A stretch of 64,000 nt of DNA from Eikenella halliae (GCF_001648475.1 NZ_LXSQ01000030.1:1-64000), one strand, 5' to 3'; shown: positions 17,042 to 25,526, counted from the first letter of the stretch. Numbers and translations: made by a program. Notes: a model not told the origin generated them from the sequence alone.

Positions 17042-17680
17042 TTAGAACTTTGCCCAGCCGGCAAAATCTTTTTTAATTTCCCAGCCTTTTTTCGTAAGCT
17101 CGGCGGCATGGGTGGGGAATAAATCCATGATGCAGTCTTGCCATGCGCCGGAAAGGCCTTCTTTGCAGGGGTAGGCGTATTGCGTTTGTTTCCGCAGGCG
17201 CAAGTCGGCTTGCAGCAGCGTGCTGAGGCGGTTGAGCAATTCGTGCACAACAGTTTCGCCCAGTTCGTCGAAATAATCTTGGCGGAAGCTGAGCAGCAGG
17301 CCGCTCTGCGGCAGGCCGCCGGAGGTGGCGTCATGCAGCACCAGGGTAAGCGCCGGTGTGGTGTCTTGCTTGGAACAGGTAACGGGGCTGGGGAAATTGG
17401 CACTGAGGTAGGAAAATTTAAAGGCTTCCGGTTGGACGCTGAGGTAGTAGCTATCGGCAAGTTTCTGCAATTTTTCCGCGCGCCACGATAGGCGGCCGAG
17501 TTTGACTTCCCCGTTGCCGTCATACTGGCTGGCGCCGATGCGCGGTATGCCTTTGATTTTACCTGTGAAGGGGTTGATTTCGTTGATGAAGGCGGGCCAG
17601 AAGGTGCGGTTTTCAAGGTGTTGCTTGATGCCGAGCGGGGCGAGGAGGATGAAGTTTTGGTGGAGATTGGTGAATTTCAT
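17042..17680 (-). CDS. Hypothetical protein
   Basis: A 212-residue protein without signal peptide or membrane segment. The N-terminus (MKFTNLHQNFILLAPLGIKQHL) is followed by a segment that looks like a small hydrophobic core with several Trp and Phe. I recognise no domain. The C-terminus holds three cysteines and ends DFAGWAKF. It stands between rpiA and ispF on the same strand; a DUS hairpin just upstream isolates it. No strong sign of transfer. Confidence 0.7.
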   Translation of the reverse strand: MKFTNLHQNFILLAPLGIKQHLENRTFWPAFINEINPFTGKIKGIPRIGASQYDGNGEVKLGRLSWRAEKLQKLADSYYLSVQPEAFKFSYLSANFPSPVTCSKQDTTPALTLVLHDATSGGLPQSGLLLSFRQDYFDELGETVVHELLNRLSTLLQADLRLRKQTQYAYPCKEGLSGAWQDCIMDLFPTHAAELTKKGWEIKKDFAGWAKF

Positions 17681-17742
17681 CGTGCGGCCTTTCCGGCTGG
17701 TGGCAGAGGGGCTGCCTGAAGAGAGAAGGAGGGGAAATCCGG

Positions 17743-17780
17743 TTTCAGGTAGCCTGGCGAGGCTTGAGGCTACCTGAAAA
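17743..17780 (-). terminator. DUS-pair hairpin downstream of ispF
   Basis: Inverted DUS 17743-17755 and 17767-17779. On the minus strand it follows ispF and the CREE, and precedes the 17042-17680 gene. Confidence 0.5.
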
Positions 17781-17825
17781 ACGGGCAGCTTGGCAAATCC
17801 GTGCCCTGCCGCTCGTTTTCGTTTT

Positions 17826-17931
17826 TATAGTGGATTAAATTTAAATCAGGACAAGGCGGCGAGCCGCAGACAGTACAAATAGTACGGCAAGGCGAGCCAA
17901 CGCTGTACTGGTTTAAATTTAATTCACTATA
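17826..17931 (+). repeat. Correia-type element (CREE), 106 bp
   Basis: TATAGTGGATTAAATTTAAA at the left and the AAATTTAATTCACTATA form at the right, with the CCGCAGACAGTACAAATAGT core. Lies 17 bases past the ispF stop. Confidence 0.93.
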
Positions 17932-17948
17932 TACGCGGGCTTCGGGTT

Positions 17949-18434
17949 TTATCCGCCGACCTTTTCCAGCAGCACCACGGCTTGGGCTTCGATGCCTTCC
18001 ATGCGGCCGAGGTAGCCGAGTTTTTCGTTGGTTTTGCCCTTGATGTTGACGCAGTTTTCGGCTAATCCCAAGTCGGCGGCGATATTGGCGCGCATGGCGG
18101 CAATATGGGGGCGCAATTTGGGCTGCTGGGCGATGACGGTGCTGTCCACGTTCACTACGCGCCAGCCTTGAGCCTGCACGGCGGCGTAGGCTTGGCGCAG
18201 CAGGACGCGGCTGTCGGCGTCTTTATGTTCGGCGGCGGTGTCGGGGAAGTGGGTGCCGATGTCGCCCAAGGCGGCGGCACCGAGCAGGGCGTCGGTGATG
18301 GCGTGCAGCAGGGCGTCGGCGTCGGAGTGGCCGAGCAGGCCTTTTTCAAAGGGGATGGTTACGCCGCCGAGGATGAGCGGGCGGCCGGGCACGAGCTGGT
18401 GGACGTCGTAGCCTTGTCCGATGCGGAGGGTCAT
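17949..18434 (-). CDS. ispF: 2-C-methyl-D-erythritol 2,4-cyclodiphosphate synthase
   Basis: A 161-residue trimeric zinc enzyme of the non-mevalonate (MEP) isoprenoid pathway. Start at MTLRIGQGYDVHQL (ATG 18434), which opens with the metal-binding DVH motif; a longer frame to 18512 is translated from DUS-rich spacer. GHSDADALLHAITDALLGAAALGDIG-type signature (shortened here) and NIKGKTNEKLG are present. ispD, often its neighbour, is not adjacent; ribA lies upstream with a DUS hairpin between. Confidence 0.96.
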   Translation of the reverse strand: MTLRIGQGYDVHQLVPGRPLILGGVTIPFEKGLLGHSDADALLHAITDALLGAAALGDIGTHFPDTAAEHKDADSRVLLRQAYAAVQAQGWRVVNVDSTVIAQQPKLRPHIAAMRANIAADLGLAENCVNIKGKTNEKLGYLGRMEGIEAQAVVLLEKVGG

Positions 18435-18464
18435 GAGGGTTGCCTTTTGCGGGTGGGTTTTGGG

Positions 18465-18499
18465 TTTCAGGTAGCCTTGGGGCAGGAGGCTACCTGAAA
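18465..18499 (-). terminator. DUS-pair hairpin after ribA
   Basis: Inverted DUS 18465-18477 and 18487-18499 sit between the ribA stop (18502) and the ispF start (18434). Confidence 0.55.
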
Positions 18500-18501
18500 A
18501 G

Positions 18502-19092
18502 TCAGTTATCAATCAAATGGCCGAGTTTGGCGGCTTTGGTTTTCAGGTAGCCTGTGTTCTCGCTATTTTGCCCCACCAAAAGCGGCACGCGTTCGCTGAT
18601 TTGAATGCCGCTTTGCGCCATCTTGCTGACTTTCTCTGGATTGTTGGTTAGCAGGCGGATGGAGCGGACGCCGAGGTGTTGGTAGACGGCTTGGGCCAGG
18701 CTGAAATCGCGGGCGTCTACGGGCAGGCCGAGCGCGAGGTTGGCTTCTACGGTATCGAGGCCTTGATCTTGCAGCGCGTAGGCGCGGATTTTATTAATGA
18801 GGCCGATGCCGCGTCCTTCTTGGCGCAGATACACAATCACGCCGCGCCCTTCGCGCTGCACGGCCTGCATGGCGGCTTGCAGCTGGGGGCCGCAGTCGCA
18901 TTTTTGCGAAAACAGGGCGTCGCCGGTGAGGCATTCGGAGTGGATACGGGAGAGTACGGGCTCGCCGTTAGTGATGTCGCCCATGCTCAGGGCGATGTGT
19001 TCTTGGCCGCTCGGCTCTTCGAAGCCGTGCATGGTGAAGACGCCGTATTCGGTGGGCAGGCGGCAGGAGGCGATGAATTTTAGCGGGGTCAT
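18502..19092 (-). CDS. ribA: GTP cyclohydrolase II
   Basis: A 196-residue zinc enzyme that opens GTP to the first riboflavin precursor. Zinc-binding cysteines appear in SECLTGDALFSQKCDCG; the substrate-binding segment is YLRQEGRGIGLINKIRAYALQD; LTNNPEKV follows near the C-terminus. A stand-alone enzyme without a fused RibB domain. A DUS within the coding region is read as TGYLKTKA near the end. It supplies the pathway that ribD (946-2040) continues. Confidence 0.97.
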   Translation of the reverse strand: MTPLKFIASCRLPTEYGVFTMHGFEEPSGQEHIALSMGDITNGEPVLSRIHSECLTGDALFSQKCDCGPQLQAAMQAVQREGRGVIVYLRQEGRGIGLINKIRAYALQDQGLDTVEANLALGLPVDARDFSLAQAVYQHLGVRSIRLLTNNPEKVSKMAQSGIQISERVPLLVGQNSENTGYLKTKAAKLGHLIDN

Positions 19093-19143
19093 GATGCTTG
19101 TTTGGTGTGTGTGGAATGGTTGTTTTGAACTTTCAGGTAGCCT

Positions 19144-19797
19144 TTATTCGGCAGCTTCTTCCGGCTGCAACAAATCAGCGAGCGGGTCGGCCAGGGCGAG
19201 GGCCAGGCCGACCCAGATGCTTTGGGCGGCTTCGTCGAAGGCGGCGGGGTGGCCATGCTCGAGATACACCACGCCGAGCACGCGGCCGTTTTCGGCGTAT
19301 ACCGGCACGGCCAGCTGGCTGCCGGGGCGGTGGCGGCTGCCGGCGAGGTCGCCGTTTTGCAGCCATTGGGCAACGTCGTCTATTTGGTTCAGCCAGCCGG
19401 TTTGTGCGCTGCGCGCGGCCAGGTGGGCGGTGTGCGCGGCTTCCAAGTCTTGCTCTACGGCGAGCAGCTTTTCCAACGGCTCGCCTTGCGCCACCAGGTG
19501 CAGCAGGCGATCCGGCGTGTGCAGCAGATACACGGCGGCGCTGCGGCAGGGGCTGGCGGTGTAGGCGGAATCGAGCGCCATAAAGATTTGGCGCAGCCGG
19601 GCGTGGTGCGCTTCGTTGCGCGGCAGATGCTGCTCCAATGTGCCGTCTGCCCCGCGATACCACAGGATTTCCGGTTCTATCTCCGCCCTGCCCGCCGCCA
19701 TCACGCTGCCGGCGGTGAGCATGGCTATCTGCACGGCTTCGGGCGGCAGCTTCAGGCCTTGGGTGCGCAGGTAGTCTTGAATCAATGCGGTGCTCAT
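19144..19797 (-). CDS. GAF domain protein of unknown role
   Basis: 217 residues from MSTALIQDYLRTQG (ATG 19797; a frame to 19863 has a Cys/Trp-rich leader unlike a real start). The second half reads as a GAF-like sensor domain: SRHRPGSQLAVPVYAENGRVLGVVYLEH is the typical beta-strand core, shown here in two pieces (GSQLAVPVYAENGRVLG and VVYLEH). No output domain is attached. It stands alone between ribA and the divergent DUF815 gene. Ligand and function unknown. Confidence 0.78.
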   Translation of the reverse strand: MSTALIQDYLRTQGLKLPPEAVQIAMLTAGSVMAAGRAEIEPEILWYRGADGTLEQHLPRNEAHHARLRQIFMALDSAYTASPCRSAAVYLLHTPDRLLHLVAQGEPLEKLLAVEQDLEAAHTAHLAARSAQTGWLNQIDDVAQWLQNGDLAGSRHRPGSQLAVPVYAENGRVLGVVYLEHGHPAAFDEAAQSIWVGLALALADPLADLLQPEEAAE

Positions 19798-19954
19798 GGC
19801 GGCTTTCCTGAAAAATGGGCAATGATACTGCCAGAGCGGGCAAATGACAATTTCCATTGCCATAGCAATCGGCTATCGCCGCCCTGCCCCTTGTGCTGTG
19901 CCGACATTTTCAGGTAGCCTTCCTCCCTTTGATAACCAGCCACCCAACCCTATC

Positions 19955-20821
19955 ATGAAACTCAAATCCTTCCTCACGCAAGCCGCCTCCGTACTGCGCC
20001 GCCTCGACCAACTCCTGCCGCCCGAGCCGTGCGAACCCGATTGGCAGGCCATCGCTTTCCGCTGGCAGAAACACGGCAACGGCGGCCTGCTCACCGCCCT
20101 GCCCCGCCCGCATACCTTCCCCCTCGCCCGCCTGTGTGCCGTTAGCCCGCAAACCCAGCGCCTGGTGCGCAACACCGAGCAATTCCTTGCCGGCCGCCCC
20201 GCCAACAACGCCCTGCTCACCGGCGCGCGCGGCACGGGCAAATCCTCGCTCATCAAAGCCCTGCTGCACGAATACGCCGAGCGCGGCCTGCGCCTGATTG
20301 AAGTAGACAAACACGACCTTGCCGGCCTGCCCGCCCTGCTCGAATTGCTCGCCCCGCGCAGCGAAAAATTCATTGTTTTCTGCGACGACCTCTCCTTTGA
20401 AGATGGCGAAGACAGCTACAAAGCCCTCAAAACCGCGCTGGACGGCGGCCTCTCCCGCCGCGCCGACAATGTGTTGGTGTACGCCACCTCCAACCGCCGC
20501 CACCTCATGCCCGAGCACATGGCCGACAACCTCGCCCGCACCGGCGAGCGCGGCGAAGTACACCCGCAGGAAGCCGTGGAAGAAAAAGTCTCCCTTTCCG
20601 ACCGCTTCGGCCTTTGGCTCAGCTTCTACCCCTTCAGCCAAGAAGACTACCTCGCCGCCGCCGAAAGCTGGCTGGCCGATGCCGGCCTGCCGCTGGACGA
20701 CACCGCCCGCCGCGCCGCCCTCCAATGGTCGCAAATGCGCGGCAGCCGCTCCGGCCGTACTGCCTACCAGTTCGCCTGTGATTGGGCCGGCCGCCTGCCG
20801 CACGAGCGGGAAGTGGACTAG
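19955..20821 (+). CDS. DUF815 ATP-binding protein
   Basis: 288 residues from MKLKSFLTQAASVLRRLD (ATG 19955); the in-frame extension to 19844 runs through a DUS and intergenic DNA. A P-loop ATPase with Walker A GARGTGKSSLIKALL and Walker B-like FIVFCDDLSFE, followed by VLVYATSNRRHLMPE, all diagnostic for DUF815, an AAA-like family of unknown function common in proteobacteria. Monocistronic; a CREE follows 10 bases after the stop. Confidence 0.93.
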   Translation: MKLKSFLTQAASVLRRLDQLLPPEPCEPDWQAIAFRWQKHGNGGLLTALPRPHTFPLARLCAVSPQTQRLVRNTEQFLAGRPANNALLTGARGTGKSSLIKALLHEYAERGLRLIEVDKHDLAGLPALLELLAPRSEKFIVFCDDLSFEDGEDSYKALKTALDGGLSRRADNVLVYATSNRRHLMPEHMADNLARTGERGEVHPQEAVEEKVSLSDRFGLWLSFYPFSQEDYLAAAESWLADAGLPLDDTARRAALQWSQMRGSRSGRTAYQFACDWAGRLPHEREVD

Positions 20822-20831
20822 CCGTTTGAAA

Positions 20832-20936
20832 TATAGTGGATTAACAAAAATCAGGACAAGGCGGCGAGCCGCAGACAGTATGAGCAACACGGCAAGGCGA
20901 GCCAACGCTGTAGCATTCTTATTTTAATTCACTATA
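20832..20936 (+). repeat. Correia-type element (CREE), 105 bp, diverged right end
   Basis: Left end TATAGTGGATTAACAAAAA is typical. The core reads CAGTATGAGCAACACGGCAAG and the right inner end GTAGCATTCTTATTTTAATT, both departures from the other copies (usually GTACTGGTTTAAATTTAATT). Confidence 0.88.
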
Positions 20937-20956
20937 ATTCGCTATAAGTACAAATT

Positions 20957-20999
20957 AAAGGCTACCTGAAACCCCGGTTTGGGTTTTCAGGTAGCCTTT
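20957..20999. terminator. Bidirectional DUS-pair terminator
   Basis: AAAGGCTACCTGAAACCC and its complement form an 18-bp stem between the convergent DUF815 and ferredoxin reductase genes. Confidence 0.7.
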
Positions 21000-21052
21000 T
21001 CCAATACCGCCATCGGCACACCGCTGCCGATGGCGGCGGAAGCCGACACGTC

Positions 21053-21829
21053 TTAAAACCCGTTTTCCATCATGATGTGGCCGGGGATGCGGTTGCGGTG
21101 CATGGCAAAGCCGAGCTTGAGCAGGGCTTGGAAGGTGTCTTTCACCATGGCGGGGTTGCCGCACAGCATGAAGCGGCTGCGCCCGGTGCTGAACGGCAGG
21201 CCGAAGGCCTGGCTGAGGCTGCCGTTTTCCAACAGCTGTGGCAAGCGTTGGTTGAGGCTGCCGGGCTGCTGCTCGCGGGTGAGCACGGGAACGAAGCGCA
21301 GTTTGCCGTAATACTCGCCCACTAATGGGTGTTCGGCCAAATCGCGGATACGCTGGTTGAACACGGCTTCGTTGGCATGGGAAACGGAATGCGCCAGGGC
21401 GAGATGGTCGAAACGCTGCCAAATCTGCGGCTGCTGCAAAATGGAAAGGAAGGGGGCGATGCCGGAGCCGGTGCTGAGCATGATGAGGTCGCTGCCGTCG
21501 GGGAAGCGTTCGGGCAGCAGGAAGCCGGTGGCGGTTTTGTCGAGCAGGATGGTGCTGCCGGCTTCCATCTGTTCGAACCGGGCCGACATGGGGCCGCCTT
21601 CGATGAGCACGGCGAAGTATTCGAGGGTGTCGTCGTATTCGGCGGAAACCACGGAATAGGCGCGCCAGATGAAGCCGCTGCCTTCGGGGAAGCCGAGGCG
21701 GGAAAATTGGCCGGCGGCAAAACGGTATTCTTCGGGGCGGCTGATGGCGAAACTCATCAGCTTGGGTGTGTGGCGCTTTACCCAAAGTACGGTTTCTTCT
21801 GTGTATTTGGCGGCAGGAGAGGCACTCAT
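21053..21829 (-). CDS. fpr: Ferredoxin--NADP reductase, copy 1
   Basis: A 258-residue FAD flavoprotein passing electrons between NADPH and ferredoxin or flavodoxin. The FAD-binding RAYSVVSAEYDD (Arg-x-Tyr-Ser) and the NADP-binding LSTGSGIAPFLSIL and FMLCGNPAMVKDT motifs are present. It ends IMMENGF, without the aromatic-rich C-terminal extension of the second copy (43254-44030). The two share architecture but not much sequence, so they look like ancient paralogues. Upstream lies the J-domain gene, only 3 bases away (21832). Confidence 0.93.
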   Translation of the reverse strand: MSASPAAKYTEETVLWVKRHTPKLMSFAISRPEEYRFAAGQFSRLGFPEGSGFIWRAYSVVSAEYDDTLEYFAVLIEGGPMSARFEQMEAGSTILLDKTATGFLLPERFPDGSDLIMLSTGSGIAPFLSILQQPQIWQRFDHLALAHSVSHANEAVFNQRIRDLAEHPLVGEYYGKLRFVPVLTREQQPGSLNQRLPQLLENGSLSQAFGLPFSTGRSRFMLCGNPAMVKDTFQALLKLGFAMHRNRIPGHIMMENGF

Positions 21830-21831
21830 GA

Positions 21832-22674
21832 TTATCCTTGCTGTGTGGGCGGGAGGGTGATGCTGGCATCGGGGTATACCGGAGCATCATTTTGTTTTTC
21901 TATTTGCCAAACATCGGTTTGGGTGTGGCGGCCGCTGTCTAAATCGAGATAGAGCAGGCGGTATTGGCCGGCGCCGAGTTCGTAGAGGGTGAAGAATCCC
22001 TTCTCGGGCATGTAGAAAGTGCGAATGTTTTGCCAGCTGCCGTCTTGCTGCATTTGCAGCTCCACCATGCGGTCGGCGCCGTGGTTGGCGATGCTGGCGA
22101 TAGACATGCCGTTTTGCGCGGCCACGGGGTAGCCGGCGATATAATCAGAAAAATACGGCCAGATGTTGCCGTTGGGGGCTTTGGCCGGGCGTTGGTAGGC
22201 GCTGCCCTGGGCGGCCAGCTGCCTCACGGCGGAAGGTGTCTCTTGCGGCGCAGCCGGGGTTTTATCCAGCCACCACCAAAGCTGCAACACCAGCAGCCCG
22301 AGCAACAGGCCGGTGCCGAACACCAGCCAAAATGCTTTGTTGGCACGCAGCCGCTGCCACTGTGCTTTCAGCTTCTCTCCCCAAGGCATCAGCTTGGCTT
22401 GCTGCCGTGCGGCGGCCTGCTGCAGCAAGGGGTTGGTGGCTTTGGCTTGGCGCTGGGCGGCAATCCAGGCATCGTGCCGTTTGCGCTGTTCGGGGTCGGA
22501 CAACACGGCGTAGGCCTTGTTTACCATCTGCATGATGCGCAGGGCTTCGGGGTTGTCGGGATTGAAATCGGGATGATAGCGTTTCGACAGGCGGAGGTAG
22601 GCCTCGCGTATCTCCTTATCCGAAGCGGTTTCGGACACGCGCAGGTTGCGGTAGTGCGTGGGGATGGCGGGCAT
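21832..22674 (-). CDS. J-domain membrane protein
   Basis: A 280-residue protein with an N-terminal J domain (about 6-65), including the HPD tripeptide at 34-36 that stimulates Hsp70 (DnaK) ATPase. A single membrane helix (about 113-136, AFWLVFGTGLLLGLLVLQLW) puts the J domain in the cytoplasm and the remaining 140 residues in the periplasm. It lacks the Gly/Phe and zinc-finger regions of true DnaJ. The stop lies 3 bases from the fpr start, so the two are probably co-transcribed. The periplasmic function is unknown. Confidence 0.88.
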   Translation of the reverse strand: MPAIPTHYRNLRVSETASDKEIREAYLRLSKRYHPDFNPDNPEALRIMQMVNKAYAVLSDPEQRKRHDAWIAAQRQAKATNPLLQQAAARQQAKLMPWGEKLKAQWQRLRANKAFWLVFGTGLLLGLLVLQLWWWLDKTPAAPQETPSAVRQLAAQGSAYQRPAKAPNGNIWPYFSDYIAGYPVAAQNGMSIASIANHGADRMVELQMQQDGSWQNIRTFYMPEKGFFTLYELGAGQYRLLYLDLDSGRHTQTDVWQIEKQNDAPVYPDASITLPPTQQG

Positions 22675-22750
22675 AAGGGCTACCTGAAAGCGTAAGCGGC
22701 AACGAAATTAAATCGGGTGGGATGTCAAACGGGAATTTGGGTTGATGCGT

Positions 22751-22790
22751 TTTTCAGGTAGCCTGTGTCACACCAAAGGCTACCTGAAAA
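22751..22790 (-). terminator. DUS-pair hairpin after the secreted small protein gene
   Basis: Inverted DUS 22751-22764 and 22777-22790, downstream of the gene at 22823-23260 on the minus strand. Confidence 0.55.
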
Positions 22791-22822
22791 CATGACTGCA
22801 AGAAATTAAAGCACAACCGGAT

Positions 22823-23260
22823 TTATTTATTCAGGCTGTTCACTTCCTGCCGGGCTTTGTTCACTTCCTCTTCCAGCTTGCCGATGCGCTCCAGATAACG
22901 GGCGTAGTTGCGCTCGTTGCCGTAGCGCACTTTGCGGCCTTCTTCCAGATTGCGTTCGGCCTGGCGCAGGCGTTCGTTGGCAGCCTGGCGCTGGCTTTCG
23001 TTAACGGCAGGTTGGGCAGCGGGGGTGGCAGGCTCTGGCGTAGCGGGGCTGTTGTAGCTCGGATAGCTGGGCGCAGTGCTCACGGGAGCAGGATAGGTGG
23101 TTACGCGGCCGAGGTTAGCGGCGTGGCAGTTGGGGCCGGGGGTGGCGGTGTAGGTGCGGCGGCCTTGGCGGTCGGTGCACTCGTAGGTGGTGGCGCTGGC
23201 TACGGCGCAGAAGCCCAGCAGGCAGGCAGAGAAGAGGGGGGATAATTTTTTCATGTTCAT
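22823..23260 (-). CDS. Secreted DUF4124-like small protein
   Basis: 145 residues with a Sec signal (cut near ASA-TTYEC) and a short N-terminal module TYECTDRQGRRTYTATPGPNC that resembles DUF4124, then a proline-rich linker and a C-terminal coiled coil (about 85-140, rich in Arg/Glu/Gln). The plan, Cys-module plus Pro-linker plus coiled coil, matches the gene at 52080-52586. Likely periplasmic; function unknown. It follows bamD on the same strand with a DUS hairpin between. Confidence 0.8.
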   Translation of the reverse strand: MNMKKLSPLFSACLLGFCAVASATTYECTDRQGRRTYTATPGPNCHAANLGRVTTYPAPVSTAPSYPSYNSPATPEPATPAAQPAVNESQRQAANERLRQAERNLEEGRKVRYGNERNYARYLERIGKLEEEVNKARQEVNSLNK

Positions 23261-23296
23261 ATCCTTAATTTTGAAGTAAGACGTTCCGGCTGATAA

Positions 23297-23328
23297 AGGC
23301 TACCTGAAAAACCGCTTTCAGGTAGCCT
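23297..23328 (-). terminator. DUS-pair terminator of bamD
   Basis: Inverted DUS 23297-23309 and 23316-23328, about 12 bases past the bamD stop. Confidence 0.65.
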
Positions 23329-23340
23329 CCAAGTTCTATA

Positions 23341-24150
23341 CTACTTCCAATAGCGCCACCACGGAATATCGTTTGGCTGCCATTCTTTCTGCAGATAAGG
23401 GCTTTGCGGGAAGTTCTGCGCTAGCACGCGGCGGGTGTCGCTGCTCAACTCCGGTTTTTCCAAACGGGCGTAGGCGGTCATCATAATCGCCAGCGCCTCT
23501 TCCACATAGCGCGTATTCTGATAACGGCTCACAATCCCCTGCGCGCGGTTGGCGGCGGCCAAGTAGGCGCCGCGCTGCATGTAGTAGCGGGCGATGGCCA
23601 TTTCGTTGCCGCCCAGCGCATCCACCAGGCGCGTCATTTTCTCGCGTGCGTCGTTGGCGTATTTGCTATCGGGGAAGCGGGTGATGAGCTCGTTAAACAC
23701 CTGATAGGCTTCGCGGTTTGCTTTCGGGTCGCGGTCGGACCAATCCTGCGAAGCCAGCTTATTGAAGATGGATTTATCTTGATTGAGCACAATCAAGCCC
23801 TTCAGATACAGCGCATAATCGGTGTTCGGATGGTTGGGATACAGCTTCAAAAACTGCTCCACATGCGCCAGCGCCTGCGGCTGCTGCTCGTCTTTATAAT
23901 ACACATAAGCCGTATCCAGCCGCGATTGCACCGCTTGGCGGGTGTTGGGGAAACGCGCCCGCAGAATTTCATATAAACGCACCGAACGGCTATAATTGCG
24001 GCTCTCCATTTCCTCGTGCGCTTCGGCATACAGCTTATCTACCGACCAATCCTGCGTAACCTGGGCATCTTGGCTCACAGCGGTGGTTGAAGTGCTGGAG
24101 CAGGCCGACAGCATCACTGCCAGGCCGGTAACTAAAAGAATCTTTTTCAT
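23341..24150 (-). CDS. bamD: Outer membrane assembly lipoprotein BamD (ComL)
   Basis: A 269-residue lipoprotein (lipobox MLSAC) of the BAM complex that inserts beta-barrels in the outer membrane; in Neisseria it is called ComL and affects competence. The mature part is a series of TPR helices: DKLYAEAHEEMESRNYSR, ILRARFPNTRQAVQSRL, and VFNELITRFPDSKYANDA. The ATG at 24150 overlaps the ATG of the divergent rluD by two bases (CATG), so its promoter must lie within rluD. Ends PWWRYWK. Confidence 0.95.
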   Translation of the reverse strand: MKKILLVTGLAVMLSACSSTSTTAVSQDAQVTQDWSVDKLYAEAHEEMESRNYSRSVRLYEILRARFPNTRQAVQSRLDTAYVYYKDEQQPQALAHVEQFLKLYPNHPNTDYALYLKGLIVLNQDKSIFNKLASQDWSDRDPKANREAYQVFNELITRFPDSKYANDAREKMTRLVDALGGNEMAIARYYMQRGAYLAAANRAQGIVSRYQNTRYVEEALAIMMTAYARLEKPELSSDTRRVLAQNFPQSPYLQKEWQPNDIPWWRYWK

Positions 24151-25267
24151 GCAGAACATTTCTTCCTATACCAACAATGACGCCGATTATAACGATGATT
24201 TCGACTTTTCGGCAGGGGCAGACGCGGAAAATTGTATAAATTTAACCGTGCCCACCGATTTGGCCGGCCAAAGACTCGATGCCGCACTGGCCAAACTGCT
24301 GCCCGATTATTCCCGCAGCCGCCTGAGCACTTGGATTAAAGACGGCAACGTGTTGCTCAACAGCCAGGTTGCCCGCCCCAAAGAGCGGCTTATCGGCGGC
24401 GAAACCTTGGAAGTGCACATCCAGCACAGCCACGAAACCGCCGCCTTCACGCCCGAGCCCATACCGCTGGATATTGTATTTGAAGACGACAGCGTGATTG
24501 TGTTGAACAAACCCGCCGGCCTCGTCGTCCACCCTGCCGCCGGCAACTGGAGCGGCACCCTGCTCAACGGCCTACTCGCCCACTGCCCGGCACTGGCCGA
24601 ACTCCCCCGCGCCGGCATCGTGCACCGCCTCGACAAAGACACCAGCGGCCTGATGGTGGTGGCCAAAACCCCGGCCGCACAAAACAGCCTCGTGCAGCAG
24701 CTGCAAGAGCGCAGCGTGAAGCGCATCTACCGTGCCGTGGCCGACGGCATCGTGCCGTTCGACGGCAAAATCGACACCCTCATCGGCCGCGACCCGCACA
24801 ATCGCCTCAAAATGGCCGTGGTCGGCTTTGGCGGCAAAAAAGCCGTGACCCACATCAAAGTGCTCGAACGCTACCAAAGCCACAGCTACATCGAATGCGC
24901 CCTCGAAACCGGCCGCACCCACCAAATCCGCGTGCACATGCGCGAAGCCAAACACCCGCTTGCCGCCGACCCCGTGTATGGCAACCCGCGCCACCCCTGC
25001 TCCGATGCGGTGAAAGAAGCCGTACACCAGCTTGCCCGCCAAGCCCTGCACGCCTACCGGCTCAGCTTCGTCCACCCCGAAAGCGGCGAAACCGTACAAT
25101 TCGAAGCCCCGCTGCCGGAAGATATCCACCACCTACTCTCCGTATTGCGCTGGGAGTGCGGCATGGATTCCGCCCTCAGCCACACCTTGCCCCCCGCCGA
25201 GCTCGATGACGAAGACGATTGGGATGACGACGATTACGACGTAGAAACCATCTACGTGCGCGATTAA
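24149..25267 (+). CDS. rluD: 23S rRNA pseudouridine synthase RluD
   Basis: A 372-residue enzyme making pseudouridines in helix 69 of 23S rRNA. An acidic N-terminal extension is followed by an S4 RNA-binding domain (about 30-90), the catalytic domain with the HRLDKDTSGL motif carrying the catalytic Asp, and an acidic tail ending VETIYVRD. The start MQNISSYTN resembles neisserial RluD. Its ATG shares AT with the bamD start on the other strand (24148-24151 is CATG). Little or no space for a promoter exists between the genes. Confidence 0.95.
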   Translation: MQNISSYTNNDADYNDDFDFSAGADAENCINLTVPTDLAGQRLDAALAKLLPDYSRSRLSTWIKDGNVLLNSQVARPKERLIGGETLEVHIQHSHETAAFTPEPIPLDIVFEDDSVIVLNKPAGLVVHPAAGNWSGTLLNGLLAHCPALAELPRAGIVHRLDKDTSGLMVVAKTPAAQNSLVQQLQERSVKRIYRAVADGIVPFDGKIDTLIGRDPHNRLKMAVVGFGGKKAVTHIKVLERYQSHSYIECALETGRTHQIRVHMREAKHPLAADPVYGNPRHPCSDAVKEAVHQLARQALHAYRLSFVHPESGETVQFEAPLPEDIHHLLSVLRWECGMDSALSHTLPPAELDDEDDWDDDDYDVETIYVRD

Positions 25268-25270
25268 AAG

Positions 25271-25498
25271 CTACCTGAAAGCGTCTGCTTCAATGAAGTT
25301 AAAACGAAGTTTCCGAAGGAAGCTGAGTTTCTACGAAGCTAAAGTGATGTCTTAGTGCAGCCAAGACTGAGTTTCTGCGAAGCTAAAACGCGACTTCAGC
25401 AACACAAAAACGTAAACCCAAGGCTACCTGAAAATTCTAGCTTCACAGCAACTCGCTTCAATCGCTTTAACTTCATTGAAGCCGACGCTTTCAGGTAG
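25271..25498. repeat. DUS-anchored repeat array A with 36-bp inverted ends
   Basis: Between rluD and thiL. The left arm (25271-25306) begins with a DUS and reads CTACCTGAAAGCGTCTGCTT and on to AAGTTAAAACG; the right arm (25463-25498) is its complement with three mismatches. Inside are further degenerate units ending GAAGCTAAA (GAGTTTCTACGAAGCTAAA, GAGTTTCTGCGAAGCTAAA) and an inner DUS near 25421. Related to arrays B and C at 42.9 and 44.2 kb. No gene in it. Confidence 0.8.
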
Positions 25499-25526
25499 CC
25501 TCCACCCTACAACCAAACACCCCGCC

